Source: a virus
Strand: one strand, 5' to 3'
Virus record (IMG/VR): IMGVR_UViG_3300027881_000019
Coordinates: 1 to 49,754 of that record
Length of the DNA: 49,754 bases
The first letter of the stretch is position 1, and every line of letters starts with the position of its first letter. The position numbers and the translations under genes are program-made. The notes below the pieces were generated by a model. That model was not told the DNA's origin. It did not search any database and saw only the letters and a list, made by a program, of their open reading frames with translations. Below are positions 1-6,366 of this stretch, piece by piece.

Positions 1-76
1 ATACGTGTTTCATGGTAATGGATGCAGACGGTAACCGATTGAAGCCGAATTTCATCCCCAAGTGGGAACGTAAAAA
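1..76. repeat. Left copy of 76-bp terminal direct repeat
   Basis: Bases 1-76 are identical to 49679-49754. A coding frame continues through the join without a break, so the repeat marks closure of a circular assembly or terminal redundancy; a 76-base overlap is also typical of an assembler k-mer. The unit genome would be about 49,678 bp. Confidence 0.93.
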
Positions 77-101
77 AAAGATTGTCGAGGTCGCAGTATG
101 A
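1..101 (+). CDS. 3' part of 58-aa zinc-finger-like protein spanning the circular junction
   Basis: This is the end of a gene that begins at 49603. Joined across the repeat it reads 58 codons starting MKITVKKHCFTCRASKK and ending at TGA 99-101. The protein has two CxxC pairs (CFTC and CYTC, about 17 residues apart) near the N-terminus and a basic tail, which suggests a small zinc-binding protein. The stop overlaps the ATG at 98 of the next gene, so it belongs to the replication and recombination operon. No specific function is recognised. Confidence 0.8.
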   Translation, partial: TCFMVMDADGNRLKPNFIPKWERKKKIVEVAV

Positions 102-592
102 GAAATATGTCTTTTATGTTCACCACCAATCAGATAAGAAACCGAATTAAATTTGTCACACGTCGACTTGGTTGGTGGACTTTAAAAAAAGAAGGAGGCG
201 AACAATTATGCGCTGTAGAAAAAGGCCAGGGGTTAAAAAAAGGTGAGAAAATACAACGAATCGATATTATTAAAACCGTAAAAACTAATCTGGAGCCGCT
301 TAATATAATTACCCCCGAAGAGGTGATCCTCGAAGGGTTTCCGGAAAAATCTCCGGAATGGTTTATTGATATGTTCTGCAAGGCAAATAAATGTTTTCCA
401 GAAACTATTGTTAACAGAATCGAGTTTGATTATTATACGCCAGTGCTCAACATTCCAATTGGAAACAAAAAAATATGTCCAGAATGTGGCGCTGAAATAG
501 ATACAGAGCATAATCGATGTAAAGCAAATTGTCATTCAATAGAAGGAGATTATTATGAGCAAGTTAAAAGCGAAGTCACCCAAATCAGTTAA
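98..592 (+). CDS. ASCH-like phage protein with C-terminal zinc ribbon
   Basis: A 164-residue protein. The central part (about residues 25-115) has the look of the ASCH/PUA-like fold common in phages: a WAVEKGQG-type strand (here LCAVEKGQGLKKGEK), then TPEEVILEGFPEKSPEWF and FCKANKC, then a closing RIEFDYY strand. Residues about 126-146 form a separate Cys cluster (CPECG, then C and C), probably a zinc ribbon. ASCH proteins are thought to bind RNA or modified nucleotides; the substrate here is unknown. Its start overlaps the preceding stop, and its 3' end overlaps the next gene by 38 bases, which fits a tightly packed operon. Confidence 0.72.
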   Translation: MRNMSFMFTTNQIRNRIKFVTRRLGWWTLKKEGGEQLCAVEKGQGLKKGEKIQRIDIIKTVKTNLEPLNIITPEEVILEGFPEKSPEWFIDMFCKANKCFPETIVNRIEFDYYTPVLNIPIGNKKICPECGAEIDTEHNRCKANCHSIEGDYYEQVKSEVTQIS

Positions 593-1448
593 TCCGGGAA
601 AAGCCAAAGGGTTAATTTTTGGTGTCAGTGGTGTAGGTAAGACATGGTTTTCTCTGTCGTTCCCGTTGCCGTACTATATCGACACTGAAGGAGGTGCAGA
701 TGGCAAACATTACCAAGAAAGACTACTTGCCGCCGGCGGGGCTTATATGGGCCCTGAGGAGGGGTCTCTTGATCTTGAATCAATTATTCAGGAGATGCAA
801 ACGCTTGCCACTGAAAAGCATCAATACAAAACTCTCGTAATTGATTCAATTACAAAAGCTTATCAAACTTGTATTGCAAATGAAGCAGAAAGACTTGGAG
901 AAAAAGACGTGTTCGGAGCATCAAAAAAACCTGCAATTGCACTTATGCGCCGAATGGTTAACTGGTGTATGAAATTAGATATGAACATCTGGTTTATTGC
1001 TCATGAAACATCAGAATGGGGGTTGAGTCCAAAAACCGGTCAACGTGAGGAGGTCGGTAGATGTGCCGACGTGTGGGATAAACTCATTTATGAACTCGAC
1101 CTAGGGTTGAGAATTATAAAAAGAGGTTCAGCTTATCCGGCAACTGCATTTATTCAAAAAACACGGTTACTCGGTTTTCCTGATGGTGAAACATTTCCTC
1201 TGGAATATTCAGAGTTCGCAAAACGATACGGCAAAGATTTTATAGAAGCTGATACTACAACAATAATTCTTGCCAATAAAAATCAAATTGAAGAAATCAA
1301 AAGGCTTGTATCCATTGTTAAAGTTGATCCCAAAGAAATGGAAAAATTGTTAAATAAAGCTGGTGCCTCAAATTTTGATGAACTTAGCACTGACCAAGCA
1401 GATAAAACTCTGTCATGGTTAACCAATAAAATAAAAGGAGGAAAATAA
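555..1448 (+). CDS. Sak4-like phage recombination ATPase (AAA_24 / RecA-like core)
   Basis: A 297-residue P-loop protein. Walker A is GVSGVGKT at residues 23-30 and Walker B is LVID at about 94-97, followed by a helix rich in charged residues and a FIAHETSEWG sensor-like strand, as in phage nucleotide-binding proteins of the Sak4 group. Such proteins pair with an ssDNA-binding partner to anneal or exchange single strands during phage recombination. The next gene, overlapping by one base, is a DUF669-like protein, which is the usual companion. An AGGAG ribosome site precedes ATG 555. The last 60 residues are helical and may contact the partner. Confidence 0.82.
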   Translation: MSKLKAKSPKSVNPGKAKGLIFGVSGVGKTWFSLSFPLPYYIDTEGGADGKHYQERLLAAGGAYMGPEEGSLDLESIIQEMQTLATEKHQYKTLVIDSITKAYQTCIANEAERLGEKDVFGASKKPAIALMRRMVNWCMKLDMNIWFIAHETSEWGLSPKTGQREEVGRCADVWDKLIYELDLGLRIIKRGSAYPATAFIQKTRLLGFPDGETFPLEYSEFAKRYGKDFIEADTTTIILANKNQIEEIKRLVSIVKVDPKEMEKLLNKAGASNFDELSTDQADKTLSWLTNKIKGGK

Positions 1449-1903
1449 TGCAGTTTACACCTATGTCAGAAAAAGACCTACCAACAAATTTACTCAAAAA
1501 AGACATTTATGATGTCGAGGTGCTTGAAGCACAAGATGATAATAGTAAAAAAACTGGTAATGATATGATAAAATTAAAAGTTGCAATATGGACTGGTGAT
1601 AAAATAAGGTGTCATTTGTTTGACTATCTGATCGAATCATTTCCTGCAAAACTTCGACATGCTTGTGATACATTCGGATTATTAAGCAGCTATGAAACAG
1701 GATCACTTTCTGCCGATCATTTTATAGGTAAAACCGGAAAAGCAAAGATCGATATTGAAATAGATAAAACCGGGAGATACGCTGATAAAAATGTAATCAG
1801 AGATTACGTTTGTCGTGATGCGAAACGATTTACGGGTAAATCTAATGATCCTGGTCCTGATTTATCACAAGCACCAATTGAAGAAGATGATCTGCCATTT
1901 TAA
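1448..1903 (+). CDS. DUF669-like single-stranded DNA-binding protein
   Basis: A 151-residue protein of the DUF669 type. It opens with a short PxSEKDLPTNLLKKDIYDVEVLEA segment, then KTGNDMIKLKVAIW and a beta-rich body with HLFDYL and a KAKIDIEIDKTGRY segment. The acidic end (EEDDLPF, last 7 residues) resembles the C-terminal tip of SSB-type proteins that docks partners. DUF669 genes sit next to Sak4 or AAA_24 ATPases in many phages, exactly as here (TAATG overlap). Inferred role: coat ssDNA and load the recombinase. Confidence 0.78.
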   Translation: MQFTPMSEKDLPTNLLKKDIYDVEVLEAQDDNSKKTGNDMIKLKVAIWTGDKIRCHLFDYLIESFPAKLRHACDTFGLLSSYETGSLSADHFIGKTGKAKIDIEIDKTGRYADKNVIRDYVCRDAKRFTGKSNDPGPDLSQAPIEEDDLPF

Positions 1904-1939
1904 TTAAACAGGGGACAAGTTCCCGGAAGGAGAAATCTA

Positions 1940-2146
1940 ATGTCAACTAAAAATCTCAGTTTAGCAGTATGCAGAATATTGCCTATGAGTCAGGCATCAT
2001 GTGAACATGCCAGAGCATCTGAAGGTGTCCCTGTTGCACTATGTTCATATAATGAGGCATGCCTGGACAAAACCATACTCAAGGAATTTTCGAGAACGCG
2101 AACGCCGAAATCTACAGAGCAACAAGTGATAGATTTACCAGTATAA
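1940..2146 (+). CDS. Small unknown protein, 68 aa
   Basis: An ORF of 68 residues with a strong ribosome site (GGAAGGAG, 8 bases before ATG 1940). It has four cysteines (VCRIL, ASCEHA, ALCSYNEACLDK) that could bind metal, and a proline-rich tail. It lies between the DUF669-like gene and a structured gap. A GGGGAC...TTCCC hairpin just upstream may tune translation. I do not recognise a family. Confidence 0.6.
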   Translation: MSTKNLSLAVCRILPMSQASCEHARASEGVPVALCSYNEACLDKTILKEFSRTRTPKSTEQQVIDLPV

Positions 2147-2155
2147 TTTTCAGCC

Positions 2156-2232
2156 CTCAATTTTAGGCCACACTTTGACACGGGCGCAATGTGCAATAAA
2201 GAGAAAAAGTGGGCCACCGGCCCGGCGGTGAA
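2156..2232. other. Structured intergenic region
   Basis: Between two small genes lies a long inverted repeat (GGCCACACTTT 2166-2176 against AAAGTGGGCC 2206-2215) followed at once by a CACCG/CGGTG hairpin (2215-2230). It has no GTT core, so it is not an attC site, and no clear U-tract, so it is not an obvious terminator. A processing or translational control element is possible. Confidence 0.4.
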
Positions 2233-2265
2233 ACTCTCCGGGAACATTTAAAAGAAACGGACAAT

Positions 2266-2451
2266 ATGAAAACTCAACCACCTAAAAACGTACCGAATAA
2301 AATATATCTCCAGATCGGTGATGAAGTCGAAAATGATGATGATTTCTTTGATCTATATGAAATTACATGGGCTACGCATAGAGTGTTTGATAGCGATCTC
2401 GTTTATTATCGAAGAAAGAACAAAAGGAAGAAAGCAAATATAATAAAATGA
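2266..2451 (+). CDS. Small acidic-then-basic phage protein, 61 aa
   Basis: A 61-residue protein. The N-terminal half carries an acidic run (DEVENDDDFFDLYEITW) and the C-terminus is very basic (RRKNKRKKANIIK). The pattern IYLQ...DLYEITW...DSDLVYYRR resembles a family of short phage proteins of unknown role found near recombination genes. ATG 2266 was chosen over upstream starts because those would read through the structured gap. It overlaps the following gene by four bases (ATGA). Confidence 0.62.
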   Translation: MKTQPPKNVPNKIYLQIGDEVENDDDFFDLYEITWATHRVFDSDLVYYRRKNKRKKANIIK

Positions 2452-2891
2452 ATGCGCGATCTGTTGATCTTGGCAAAACCGGTGAAAGTGCCGCTCACTG
2501 GTTTCTCTCTTCAATAGGTGCTAAAAATATTCATAAATTAGCAACGAATAAAATTATGGTAAAGAAAAAAATGATCCATACCAAGGGGACACCGTGTGAC
2601 TTCATTTGCTCCATACCGTTACAGGTTACCAGTGGCACTACGTGGTTACCAAGTTTTATCGAAGTGAAATTGCATGATGAAGACAAACTGTATCACAGTA
2701 GGTTATCTGATGATCAAGTAAACGCCCTGCTCAAATGGCATGAGTGCAATCATTGGTCTTTTGTACTATGGGTACATAAACAAGAATGTCTCATGTTCAA
2801 ATATCCTACGATTTTATTTAAAAATGGTACTTCAATAGACCTTACAACGGCAAAAAAAATATCTTGGAAAAATAGTTCATTTAAGTGTTGA
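2448..2891 (+). CDS. RecU/Holliday-junction-resolvase-like PD-(D/E)XK nuclease
   Basis: A 147-residue protein with the arrangement of small PD-(D/E)XK nucleases: Glu13 in the opening helix (GKTGESAAHWFLSSIG), Asp51 in a GTPCDF strand, and Glu72-Val-Lys74 in the following strand (FIEVK). A later helix reads LSDDQVNALLKWHEC, like the L..HQ..AL helix of RecU-type resolvases. Expected role: cleave branched DNA before packaging or act in recombination with the Sak4-like and DUF669-like genes upstream. It could also be a related VRR-NUC-type enzyme. It overlaps the upstream gene by four bases. Confidence 0.72.
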   Translation: MNARSVDLGKTGESAAHWFLSSIGAKNIHKLATNKIMVKKKMIHTKGTPCDFICSIPLQVTSGTTWLPSFIEVKLHDEDKLYHSRLSDDQVNALLKWHECNHWSFVLWVHKQECLMFKYPTILFKNGTSIDLTTAKKISWKNSSFKC

Positions 2892-2916
2892 CAATGATTA
2901 GGTTTGGAGTTATATT
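2888..2916 (+). promoter_or_regulatory. Strong sigma70-type promoter P1
   Basis: TTGACA (2888-2893), a 17-base spacer and TATATT (2911-2916). The ATG of the next gene lies six bases beyond the -10 box, so the transcript would begin at or next to the start codon. This promoter would read into array A. Confidence 0.75.
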
Positions 2917-2922
2917 AATATC

Positions 2923-3069
2923 ATGATAGTATACGAAAATAAAAAGGTGATGAAATGTACCTGCAACGCATGTGGGTATGGTCCATGGGAAGCGCGTGGA
3001 GATACTAAGCCAGTAGCTTGTCCGTCGTGTAAATCTCGAATGTGGGATAAAGATGAGCGCGACAATTGA
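2923..3069 (+). CDS. 48-aa zinc-ribbon protein
   Basis: A short frame reading MIVYENKKVMKCTCNACGY... with CxCxxC and a second CPSC pair 16 residues on, the layout of a compact zinc ribbon. The first ATG sits where the P1 transcript would start and has no ribosome site, so a leaderless message is possible; an in-frame ATG at 2950 follows an AAGGTG too closely to be better. It overlaps the next gene by 17 bases. Function unknown; small zinc ribbons in phages often contact nucleic acid or polymerase. Confidence 0.66.
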   Translation: MIVYENKKVMKCTCNACGYGPWEARGDTKPVACPSCKSRMWDKDERDN

Positions 3070-3268
3070 AGTCTCCAACAATTTTTTCAGATCATGGAAA
3101 AAATGGAAAGTCCACTTTAAAATGAGATCGATTCAACTATCTGATAAGTTTATTGACGTGATCAAAATGAAAAAGCAACAGGAGTTTTATAACTCATTGC
3201 CAGATCCACGGCAAAATAGACGCAAAGCATTAGAAAGTATTAAGTTGCGTAAAAACTATAGAAAATGA
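3053..3268 (+). CDS. Small basic protein, 71 aa
   Basis: A 71-residue, strongly basic and aromatic protein (FFRSWKKWKVHFKM near the N-terminus, then a helical half ending RRKALESIKLRKNYRK). Its start overlaps the zinc-ribbon gene, and it is the last gene before array A. It lacks the cassette head motif and is therefore outside the array. No family recognised; charge suggests DNA or RNA contact. Confidence 0.5.
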   Translation: MSATIEVSNNFFRSWKKWKVHFKMRSIQLSDKFIDVIKMKKQQEFYNSLPDPRQNRRKALESIKLRKNYRK

Positions 3269-3287
3269 TGGTGCATATATTCTGTAG

Positions 3288-3299
3288 TTGTAGGCAATA
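3288..3299 (+). other. Left boundary core site of array A
   Basis: GTTGTAGGCAAT is the first cassette head. No convincing R''/L'' arm lies upstream, so this may be an attI-like or decayed boundary rather than a full attC. Confidence 0.5.
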
Positions 3300-3323
3300 A
3301 AATTTTTCTGGAAGGATTTTTAT

Positions 3324-3653
3324 ATGAGTTTGCAAAGTGATATAACCGAAAGGGTTTGTGAAGAAATCTTAGATAATGAGCTGAGGACAATGTCTTCGGT
3401 TAAATATGATGGTGGGTATTATAAAATAGATGGTGATAACGAGAGCTATTCTTCGGAAGAGCTGATCAGCAAACTCTTTGAAATTGCGGAAGAAAAAATT
3501 TTACAGTCCGCTTCGCCCACCAACACACAAAGCAAGCAAGCCCTTCGGGAAATTGCTATTAGCAGTAAAATAAGAGAGTACGCAAAAGAGAACAGTATTC
3601 ATATAATGGACTACGAAATAAACGGGTTAACATCGCAACTTCTTGCTTTGTAA
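3324..3653 (+). CDS. Cassette A1 protein, 109 aa, unknown
   Basis: A 109-residue, mainly helical acidic protein, with GGAAGG just before ATG 3324. From about residue 62 the frame runs into the attC-like site: the segment ILQSASPTN is encoded by the conserved stretch before R'', and the remaining residues by the loop, with the stop in the L' arm (CTTGCTTTGTAA). The same tail (QSASPTN or QSAPPTN) ends the bodies of cassettes A3 and A12, so the last 45 residues are probably a by-product of the site or an exchangeable tail. No family recognised. Confidence 0.6.
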   Translation: MSLQSDITERVCEEILDNELRTMSSVKYDGGYYKIDGDNESYSSEELISKLFEIAEEKILQSASPTNTQSKQALREIAISSKIREYAKENSIHIMDYEINGLTSQLLAL

Positions 3654-3664
3654 ACCGTTGTAAG
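3517..3664 (+). other. attC-like site A1
   Basis: R'' CCACCAAC (3517-3524), L'' AAAGCAAG (3529-3536), L' CTTGCTTT (3643-3650, perfect 8-bp match), R' GTTGTAAG (3657-3664). The loop is coding. Confidence 0.68.
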
Positions 3665-3711
3665 TACGCTATCGCACATAAATCACTCTTGAGATTGGAG
3701 TTTTGCTCACT

Positions 3712-3936
3712 ATGGCAGTTATAACCGATAGTAATGGCATTAATGTAATGTTGCAGCGTCCCAAACAAGGTCAACATTGCCAAACCAAAATTTTGAACGA
3801 GGAAGGTTACCACGGCGACTCGATATACAATAATGGTTATTTCGAAACTTATAATCAACACCGTAACAGGTTTGAGATAACCAAGTGGAAAGCAGATCTT
3901 TGGATGCCCTTAAACCGTTCGCAAAAAGAAGAATAA
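3712..3936 (+). CDS. Cassette A2 protein, 74 aa, unknown
   Basis: A 74-residue protein with several aromatic and polar strands (GYHGDSIYNNGYFETYNQHRN) and a tryptophan-containing end (WKADLWMP). ATG 3712 is preceded by TTGGAG at 11 bases; a TTG at 3703 is an alternative. Unlike A1 it ends before its attC-like site. Function unknown. Confidence 0.55.
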   Translation: MAVITDSNGINVMLQRPKQGQHCQTKILNEEGYHGDSIYNNGYFETYNQHRNRFEITKWKADLWMPLNRSQKEE

Positions 3937-3953
3937 TGAATCGTAATTTACGT

Positions 3954-4082
3954 CTTACAACAGGCGATATATTCCATTGCGGGTGGTGTGTGAGCCGAAC
4001 GTTTGAGGTGTTACCAAAGGCATGGTACCCATGACGTACATGCACCAGCCCACAACGGCACATATCGCCATACCGTTGGTGG
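3954..4082 (+). other. attC-like site A2
   Basis: R'' CTTACAAC (3954-3961) is the exact complement of this cassette's own first eight bases GTTGTAAG. L'' GGCGATAT (3963-3970) matches L' ATATCGCC (4062-4069) perfectly; R' is GTTGGTGG (4075-4082). Confidence 0.8.
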
Positions 4083-4110
4083 CAATGAAATTTTTCGGGA
4101 AAGTTATTAT

Positions 4111-4467
4111 ATGAAACCGGTAAAAACAGTCTGTATATATAACAATCAACCAGAATTTGAAGATGCGTGCGAAAGCTTAATCAACAATGGTTACGTTTTA
4201 AGCTCCAGTAGTAGCGGGTTTCATGGTGATGGTAATTCAAGCGATGTGTGTTTTAACGCTACTTTTGTGAAACCGGTTTCTGAACTAGCTGAAGAAAAAA
4301 TTTCACAGTCCGCTCCGCCCACCAACAGCGATTATACAAAATGTTCCGAAGAAATAATGAAAGAACTTTCTGGGCGGCGTGGAATAGACCTGTATCAGTA
4401 CGATGAAGATATTATTGTTGATATCCGAGAAAGTATTACTAAAATTATAGCGGAACACTTCGCATAA
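4111..4467 (+). CDS. Cassette A3 protein, 118 aa, unknown
   Basis: A 118-residue protein from ATG 4111, which lies just after the cassette leader; the longer upstream frame would read through site A2 and is rejected. The N-terminal half (MKPVKTVCIYNNQPEFEDAC then INNGYVLSSSSSGF) looks like an alpha/beta module of the type where a variable or small-ligand strand is followed by a helix. The tail after KISQSAPPTN is encoded inside attC A3. Function unknown. Confidence 0.62.
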   Translation: MKPVKTVCIYNNQPEFEDACESLINNGYVLSSSSSGFHGDGNSSDVCFNATFVKPVSELAEEKISQSAPPTNSDYTKCSEEIMKELSGRRGIDLYQYDEDIIVDIRESITKIIAEHFA

Positions 4468-4484
4468 CCGCGAACCGTTGTAAT
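4319..4484 (+). other. attC-like site A3
   Basis: R'' CCACCAAC (4319-4326) complements this cassette's head GTTGGTGG. L'' GCGATTAT (4328-4335) pairs with L' ATAACCGC (4464-4471) at 7 of 8 positions. R' is GTTGTAAT (4477-4484). Confidence 0.7.
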
Positions 4485-4533
4485 CAATAAATTGGCCTTT
4501 TATGTTAGAGGCCGCCCATTCAAAGGAGCTTTT

Positions 4534-4707
4534 GTGAAATCGATTTGTCCGGAACGTAATTGCCCACGAAGGGCAGAGTGTCAAAGATCTCCTAAAAGTC
4601 ATGCTGTTGTTCATGAGCATAATCGATTCTGCGATGTCGGTTGTGAGTTGCATCCTAAATACGATGGTGATCGTGGTCGTACCATGCATCCGTGTTCAAA
4701 GTGGTAA
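4534..4707 (+). CDS. Cassette A4 protein, 57 aa, Cys/His-rich
   Basis: A GTG-started frame (AAGGAG 4 bases upstream) of 57 residues with six cysteines and several histidines: CPERNCPRRAEC, then HAVVHEHNRFCDVGCELH and HPC. The spacing suggests one or two metal sites. The leader contains a GGCCT/AGGCC hairpin. The gene ends before its attC-like site. Function unknown. Confidence 0.58.
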   Translation: MKSICPERNCPRRAECQRSPKSHAVVHEHNRFCDVGCELHPKYDGDRGRTMHPCSKW

Positions 4708-4743
4708 CAATGCGGCATTCACTATGGAAGGCCAATTTACAGC

Positions 4744-4808
4744 TTACAACAATCGCTATATGTCCACTTCGTCAATACAAGTACTGCATATAGCTTTACC
4801 GTTGTGCA
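4744..4808 (+). other. attC-like site A4
   Basis: A compact 65-bp site: R'' TTACAAC (4744-4750, complement of the cassette head GTTGTAA), L'' GCTATATG (4755-4762), L' CATATAGC (4787-4794), R' GTTGTGCA (4801-4808). It is nearly identical to site A13. Confidence 0.85.
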
Positions 4809-4844
4809 CAAGTTTTTTAATCTTTGCTTTGTAGGAGTTACTAA

Positions 4845-5096
4845 ATGGAACGTTTACTTGTATCAAATGATCTTGTTCCCGACAATGAAGTTTGGGTTAG
4901 TCCTAACACTTTTGCCAAACCATTTAGTAATCTCGACACTGTGGAAATTAAAAAACCAGTTCGGTCGAAGCTCCCCGCTCAACAGCGCCAGCATTCAATT
5001 TGCCGCAACTGTGGCGGTTACGGAAAGAAACGTGCGGGATTTGCGGGGTTTCGTAAATGTAAAAAATGTGGCGGTACCGGCAAACAGAATGCGTAG
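4845..5096 (+). CDS. Cassette A5 protein, 83 aa, with DnaJ-like CxxCxGxG zinc motif
   Basis: An 83-residue protein with a TAGGAG site before ATG 4845. Residues about 54-60 (CRNCGGYG) and 73-80 (CKKCGGTG) form a pair of CxxCxGxG motifs like half of the DnaJ cysteine-rich domain. The N-terminal half is a separate segment ending KKPVRSKLPAQQ, a sequence shared with cassettes A14 and B10. The whole zinc part is encoded within the loop of attC A5. Function unknown; protein or nucleic-acid binding is plausible. Confidence 0.66.
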   Translation: MERLLVSNDLVPDNEVWVSPNTFAKPFSNLDTVEIKKPVRSKLPAQQRQHSICRNCGGYGKKRAGFAGFRKCKKCGGTGKQNA

Positions 5097-5112
5097 CGCG
5101 GACCGTTGGTGG
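4977..5112 (+). other. attC-like site A5
   Basis: R'' GCTCAAC (4977-4983), L'' with GCGC and GCATTC blocks (4985-4996), L' GAATGCGTAGCGC, R' GTTGGTGG (5105-5112). R'' is one mismatch from the complement of the cassette head GTTGTGC. Confidence 0.65.
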
Positions 5113-5168
5113 CAATTAGAATTTTTTCTGGAGTTGTAATCGCGTTTAACAATAAATAGGTGGCTTAA

Positions 5169-5393
5169 ATGTCAGTAAAATATCCATACATGCTTTTTTG
5201 TGACGATTGCCTACGTAGGGTTGCGGCAAGGGTTACAGAGTCAGTATGCCCTTATTGTGGTGGCAGCTTAAGGCGAGGGCCATTTAGTCGTAACGCTGAT
5301 AATAAGGAAGAAAATTCTAACAGTCCAGCCGAAGCGGCTCCACCAACAACCAAAGTATGCAAGCCTTGTCCGGGCGGCTGGCGTGAAGAATAG
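5169..5393 (+). CDS. Cassette A6 protein, 74 aa, zinc-ribbon
   Basis: A 74-residue protein with AGGTGG before ATG 5169. CDDC (about residues 11-14) and CPYCGG (about 27-32) make a compact zinc ribbon; a linker of SNSPAEAAPPTT follows, and the attC-encoded tail adds CKPCPGG. The leader holds an extra GTTGTAAT at about 5134 that may be a remnant core. Function unknown. Confidence 0.64.
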   Translation: MSVKYPYMLFCDDCLRRVAARVTESVCPYCGGSLRRGPFSRNADNKEENSNSPAEAAPPTTKVCKPCPGGWREE

Positions 5394-5424
5394 CGGCCAG
5401 CATACGTTTGGCGGACGTTAGCTG
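5340..5424 (+). other. attC-like site A6
   Basis: R'' CCACCAAC (5340-5347) complements this cassette's head GTTGGTGG. L'' CCAAAGTATGC (5350-5360) pairs with L' GCATACGTTTGG (5400-5411) leaving one unpaired C, a hallmark of attC. R' is GTTAGCTG (5417-5424). Confidence 0.85.
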
Positions 5425-5461
5425 CAATTTTTGCGGCTTGAGAATTATAGGAGTTTTGCTA

Positions 5462-5812
5462 ATGTTGTGGTTTAAGAAAAAGCCGACTTATGTTCCACGT
5501 CCGCCGCGTGCCGAACCATTCAGGAAACATTATTGGAAACCGAGAGTCTATTTGCTTAAAAAAGACCTTCCCGGTATCCAAGCTGGTGCACGGTTTCAGC
5601 AATCATACCACAGCGACAATGTGTATTTTCACGGCATACCTATATCGAGCGAACAACCGGAGAAGAACCAAGTTGGTATTATCGAATTCGAGGCTCAGTA
5701 TGTGGAAAGTAACAGCGAGTGGTTTACCCCGCAAAACTCAGAAATTGTGGAATCACAAAACCTTCGTACAACACACGTTGTCGTTCAATTTCGCTCTAAA
5801 ATTCGATTATAG
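5462..5812 (+). CDS. Cassette A7 protein, 116 aa, unknown
   Basis: A 116-residue basic protein from ATG 5462, with TATAGGAG upstream. The first 45 residues are proline-rich and basic (WFKKKPTYVPRPPRAEPFRKHYWKP split over two strands); the rest is beta-like. It ends through the collapsed site A7 (tail NLRTTHVVVQFRSKIRL), so the final residues come from the next cassette's head. Function unknown. Confidence 0.58.
   Translation: MLWFKKKPTYVPRPPRAEPFRKHYWKPRVYLLKKDLPGIQAGARFQQSYHSDNVYFHGIPISSEQPEKNQVGIIEFEAQYVESNSEWFTPQNSEIVESQNLRTTHVVVQFRSKIRL
5766..5784 (+). other. Collapsed attC-like site A7
   Basis: GTACAAC-ACAC-GTTGTCG: an R'' and an R' core are kept but the L'' and L' arms and loop are missing. 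A CAAT box follows as in other cassette heads. Probably a deletion derivative. Confidence 0.45.
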
Positions 5813-5821
5813 GAGTTTCTA

Positions 5822-5980
5822 ATGCCAGACAATAACTCGATGGGTTTGGAATACGCAATAAACTTGTTAGATCAGTTCAAAATGCAGGGACGTCACAGAG
5901 AGGCATTAGAAACTCTGAAAGCAGCTGCACTCGCTCAACAGAACACAACACACGTTAGTGGCAATAAACTTGACTTTTGA
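5822..5980 (+). CDS. Cassette A8 protein, 52 aa, helical
   Basis: A 52-residue protein too short for many gene callers. ATG 5822 follows TATAGGAG. It is one long helix-rich stretch (GLEYAINLLDQFKMQG, then EALETLKAAALAQQNT) and ends by reading through the collapsed site A8. Function unknown. Confidence 0.5.
   Translation: MPDNNSMGLEYAINLLDQFKMQGRHREALETLKAAALAQQNTTHVSGNKLDF
5943..5961 (+). other. Collapsed attC-like site A8
   Basis: ACACAAC (5943-5949), then ACAC, then GTTAGTGGCAAT (from 5954). The left half equals the left end of sites A10 and A16, but no stem arms remain. Confidence 0.42.
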
Positions 5981-6011
5981 TCGTAGTTTCGCTCACAAGA
6001 AAGGTGGTTAC

Positions 6012-6338
6012 ATGTCTGGAGGTTCGTTGAATTACGTATATTGTAATGTTGAAGATGCTGCATCAATATTGTGCTGCCGTAATAGCAATCCATTATTTGT
6101 TGCATTTGGGAAACATCTTCACAAAGTCGCCAATGCACTGCACGATATAGAGTGGGTATTAAGTGGCGACGGTGCCGAAGATGTAGATGCTTCGATTCGT
6201 GCAGTGATCTCTCCGTCAGATGAATTGTCATCAGCAACAGAAAGCGCAGAACAAGCATTATCAGTTCTTCAAAAATCTATTGAGTTCGCGAAAAGTTTAA
6301 ACAAGGTGGTCAAAACTACTGCCACCAACACACAATAG
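6012..6338 (+). CDS. Cassette A9 protein, 108 aa, unknown
   Basis: A 108-residue protein from ATG 6012 (AAGGTGG upstream). The N-terminus (MSGGSLNYVYCNVEDAA) and a following helix with HLHKVANALHDIEWVLSGD resemble a widespread phage family of unknown role that starts MSGGSxNY. The C-terminal third is helical. It stops inside the remnant core at 6321-6349. Confidence 0.68.
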   Translation: MSGGSLNYVYCNVEDAASILCCRNSNPLFVAFGKHLHKVANALHDIEWVLSGDGAEDVDASIRAVISPSDELSSATESAEQALSVLQKSIEFAKSLNKVVKTTATNTQ

Positions 6339-6349
6339 CAGTCTGGTGG
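6321..6349 (+). other. Decayed attC-like site A9a
   Basis: GCCACCAAC (6321-6329) is 8 of 9 complementary to the head of cassette A9 (GTTAGTGGC), and GTCTGGTGG follows at 6341. This looks like a cassette end whose R' core has mutated from GTT. Confidence 0.4.
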
Positions 6350-6366
6350 AAGAAAACCAAACCAAT

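Noticed and set aside
2156-2232. attC-like site before array A
   Set aside because: A long inverted repeat is present, but there is no GTT core, no YYAAC R'' and no cassette head.
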